A stretch of 5,568 nt of DNA, taken from assembly GCA_002358905.1 (NCBI GenBank), contig DEPT01000031.1:1-5568 (forward strand). The letters are read 5' to 3'. How positions within the stretch are numbered: position 1 is the stretch's first letter; each line of letters begins with the position of its first letter. The DNA comes from Akkermansiaceae bacterium UBA3385 (GTDB lineage Bacteria; Verrucomicrobiota; Verrucomicrobiia; Verrucomicrobiales; Akkermansiaceae). The position numbers and the translations under genes are program-made. Under the pieces are notes generated by a model. The model was not told the origin of the DNA. It searched no databases and saw only the letters and a program-made list of their open reading frames with translations. This document shows, piece after piece, positions 5,546-5,568 of this stretch.

Positions 5546-5568
5546 GGCAGGGTAGCTCAGTGGTAGAG
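5546..5568 (+). tRNA. tRNA gene, 5' fragment (cut by window end)
   Basis: The last 23 bases read as the start of a tRNA: a 7-nt acceptor strand GGCAGGG (5546-5552), T8 and A9, the D-stem GCTC (5555-5558), a D-loop with the conserved AGTGGTA (5559-5565), and GAG starting the return D-stem. The anticodon lies outside the window, so the amino acid cannot be assigned. A strong promoter directly upstream supports a real gene, possibly the first of a cluster. Confidence 0.9.

Noticed and set aside
1..5568. CRISPR arrays, insertion sequences, attachment sites or long direct repeats
   Set aside because: None was seen: there is no regularly spaced repeat, transposase or integrase frame, and no terminal inverted repeat pair with target duplication.

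Overview
The window looks like chromosomal DNA of a Gram-negative bacterium that is fairly GC-rich by eye. It has an outer-membrane OprB-type porin, a periplasmic thioredoxin-fold protein and a near-textbook anaerobic lactaldehyde reductase (FucO). None of the four complete genes has a Shine-Dalgarno sequence. A host-associated Verrucomicrobiota bacterium such as Akkermansia, which ferments mucin fucose, would fit. This is inference from gene content and style; no 16S or other marker is present.

Layout, all on the + strand: the last 23 codons of rpmF (ribosomal protein L32) and its terminator; a promoter and plsX (phospholipid synthesis), closed by a strong terminator; an OprB-family carbohydrate porin gene with its own terminator and no recognisable promoter; a 170-bp regulatory gap and fucO, with a terminator; a second gap of about 175 bp and a gene for an exported thioredoxin-fold protein with a WCGWC active site and a long helical tail; then a strong promoter and the first 23 nt of a tRNA gene cut by the window edge.

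The genes appear to be separate transcription units: each protein gene except the last is followed by a hairpin terminator. Functionally they are mostly unrelated: translation and membrane lipid housekeeping (rpmF, plsX, tRNA), sugar uptake across the outer membrane (porin), reduction of lactaldehyde from fucose or rhamnose (fucO), and envelope thiol chemistry (thioredoxin-like protein). Porin and fucO could both serve growth on host glycans, but they are not in one operon.

The most interesting signal is in the control regions. Four promoters can be read, before plsX, fucO, the thioredoxin-like gene and the tRNA. All share an extended -10 of the form CTGNTANANT and a TTG-starting -35 box 16-18 bp upstream. 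In two of them (fucO and the thioredoxin-like gene) the -10 hexamer ends exactly 6 bp before an ATG, so the predicted first transcribed base is the A of the start codon: these mRNAs should be leaderless. This also moves both starts two codons downstream of the longest open frame.
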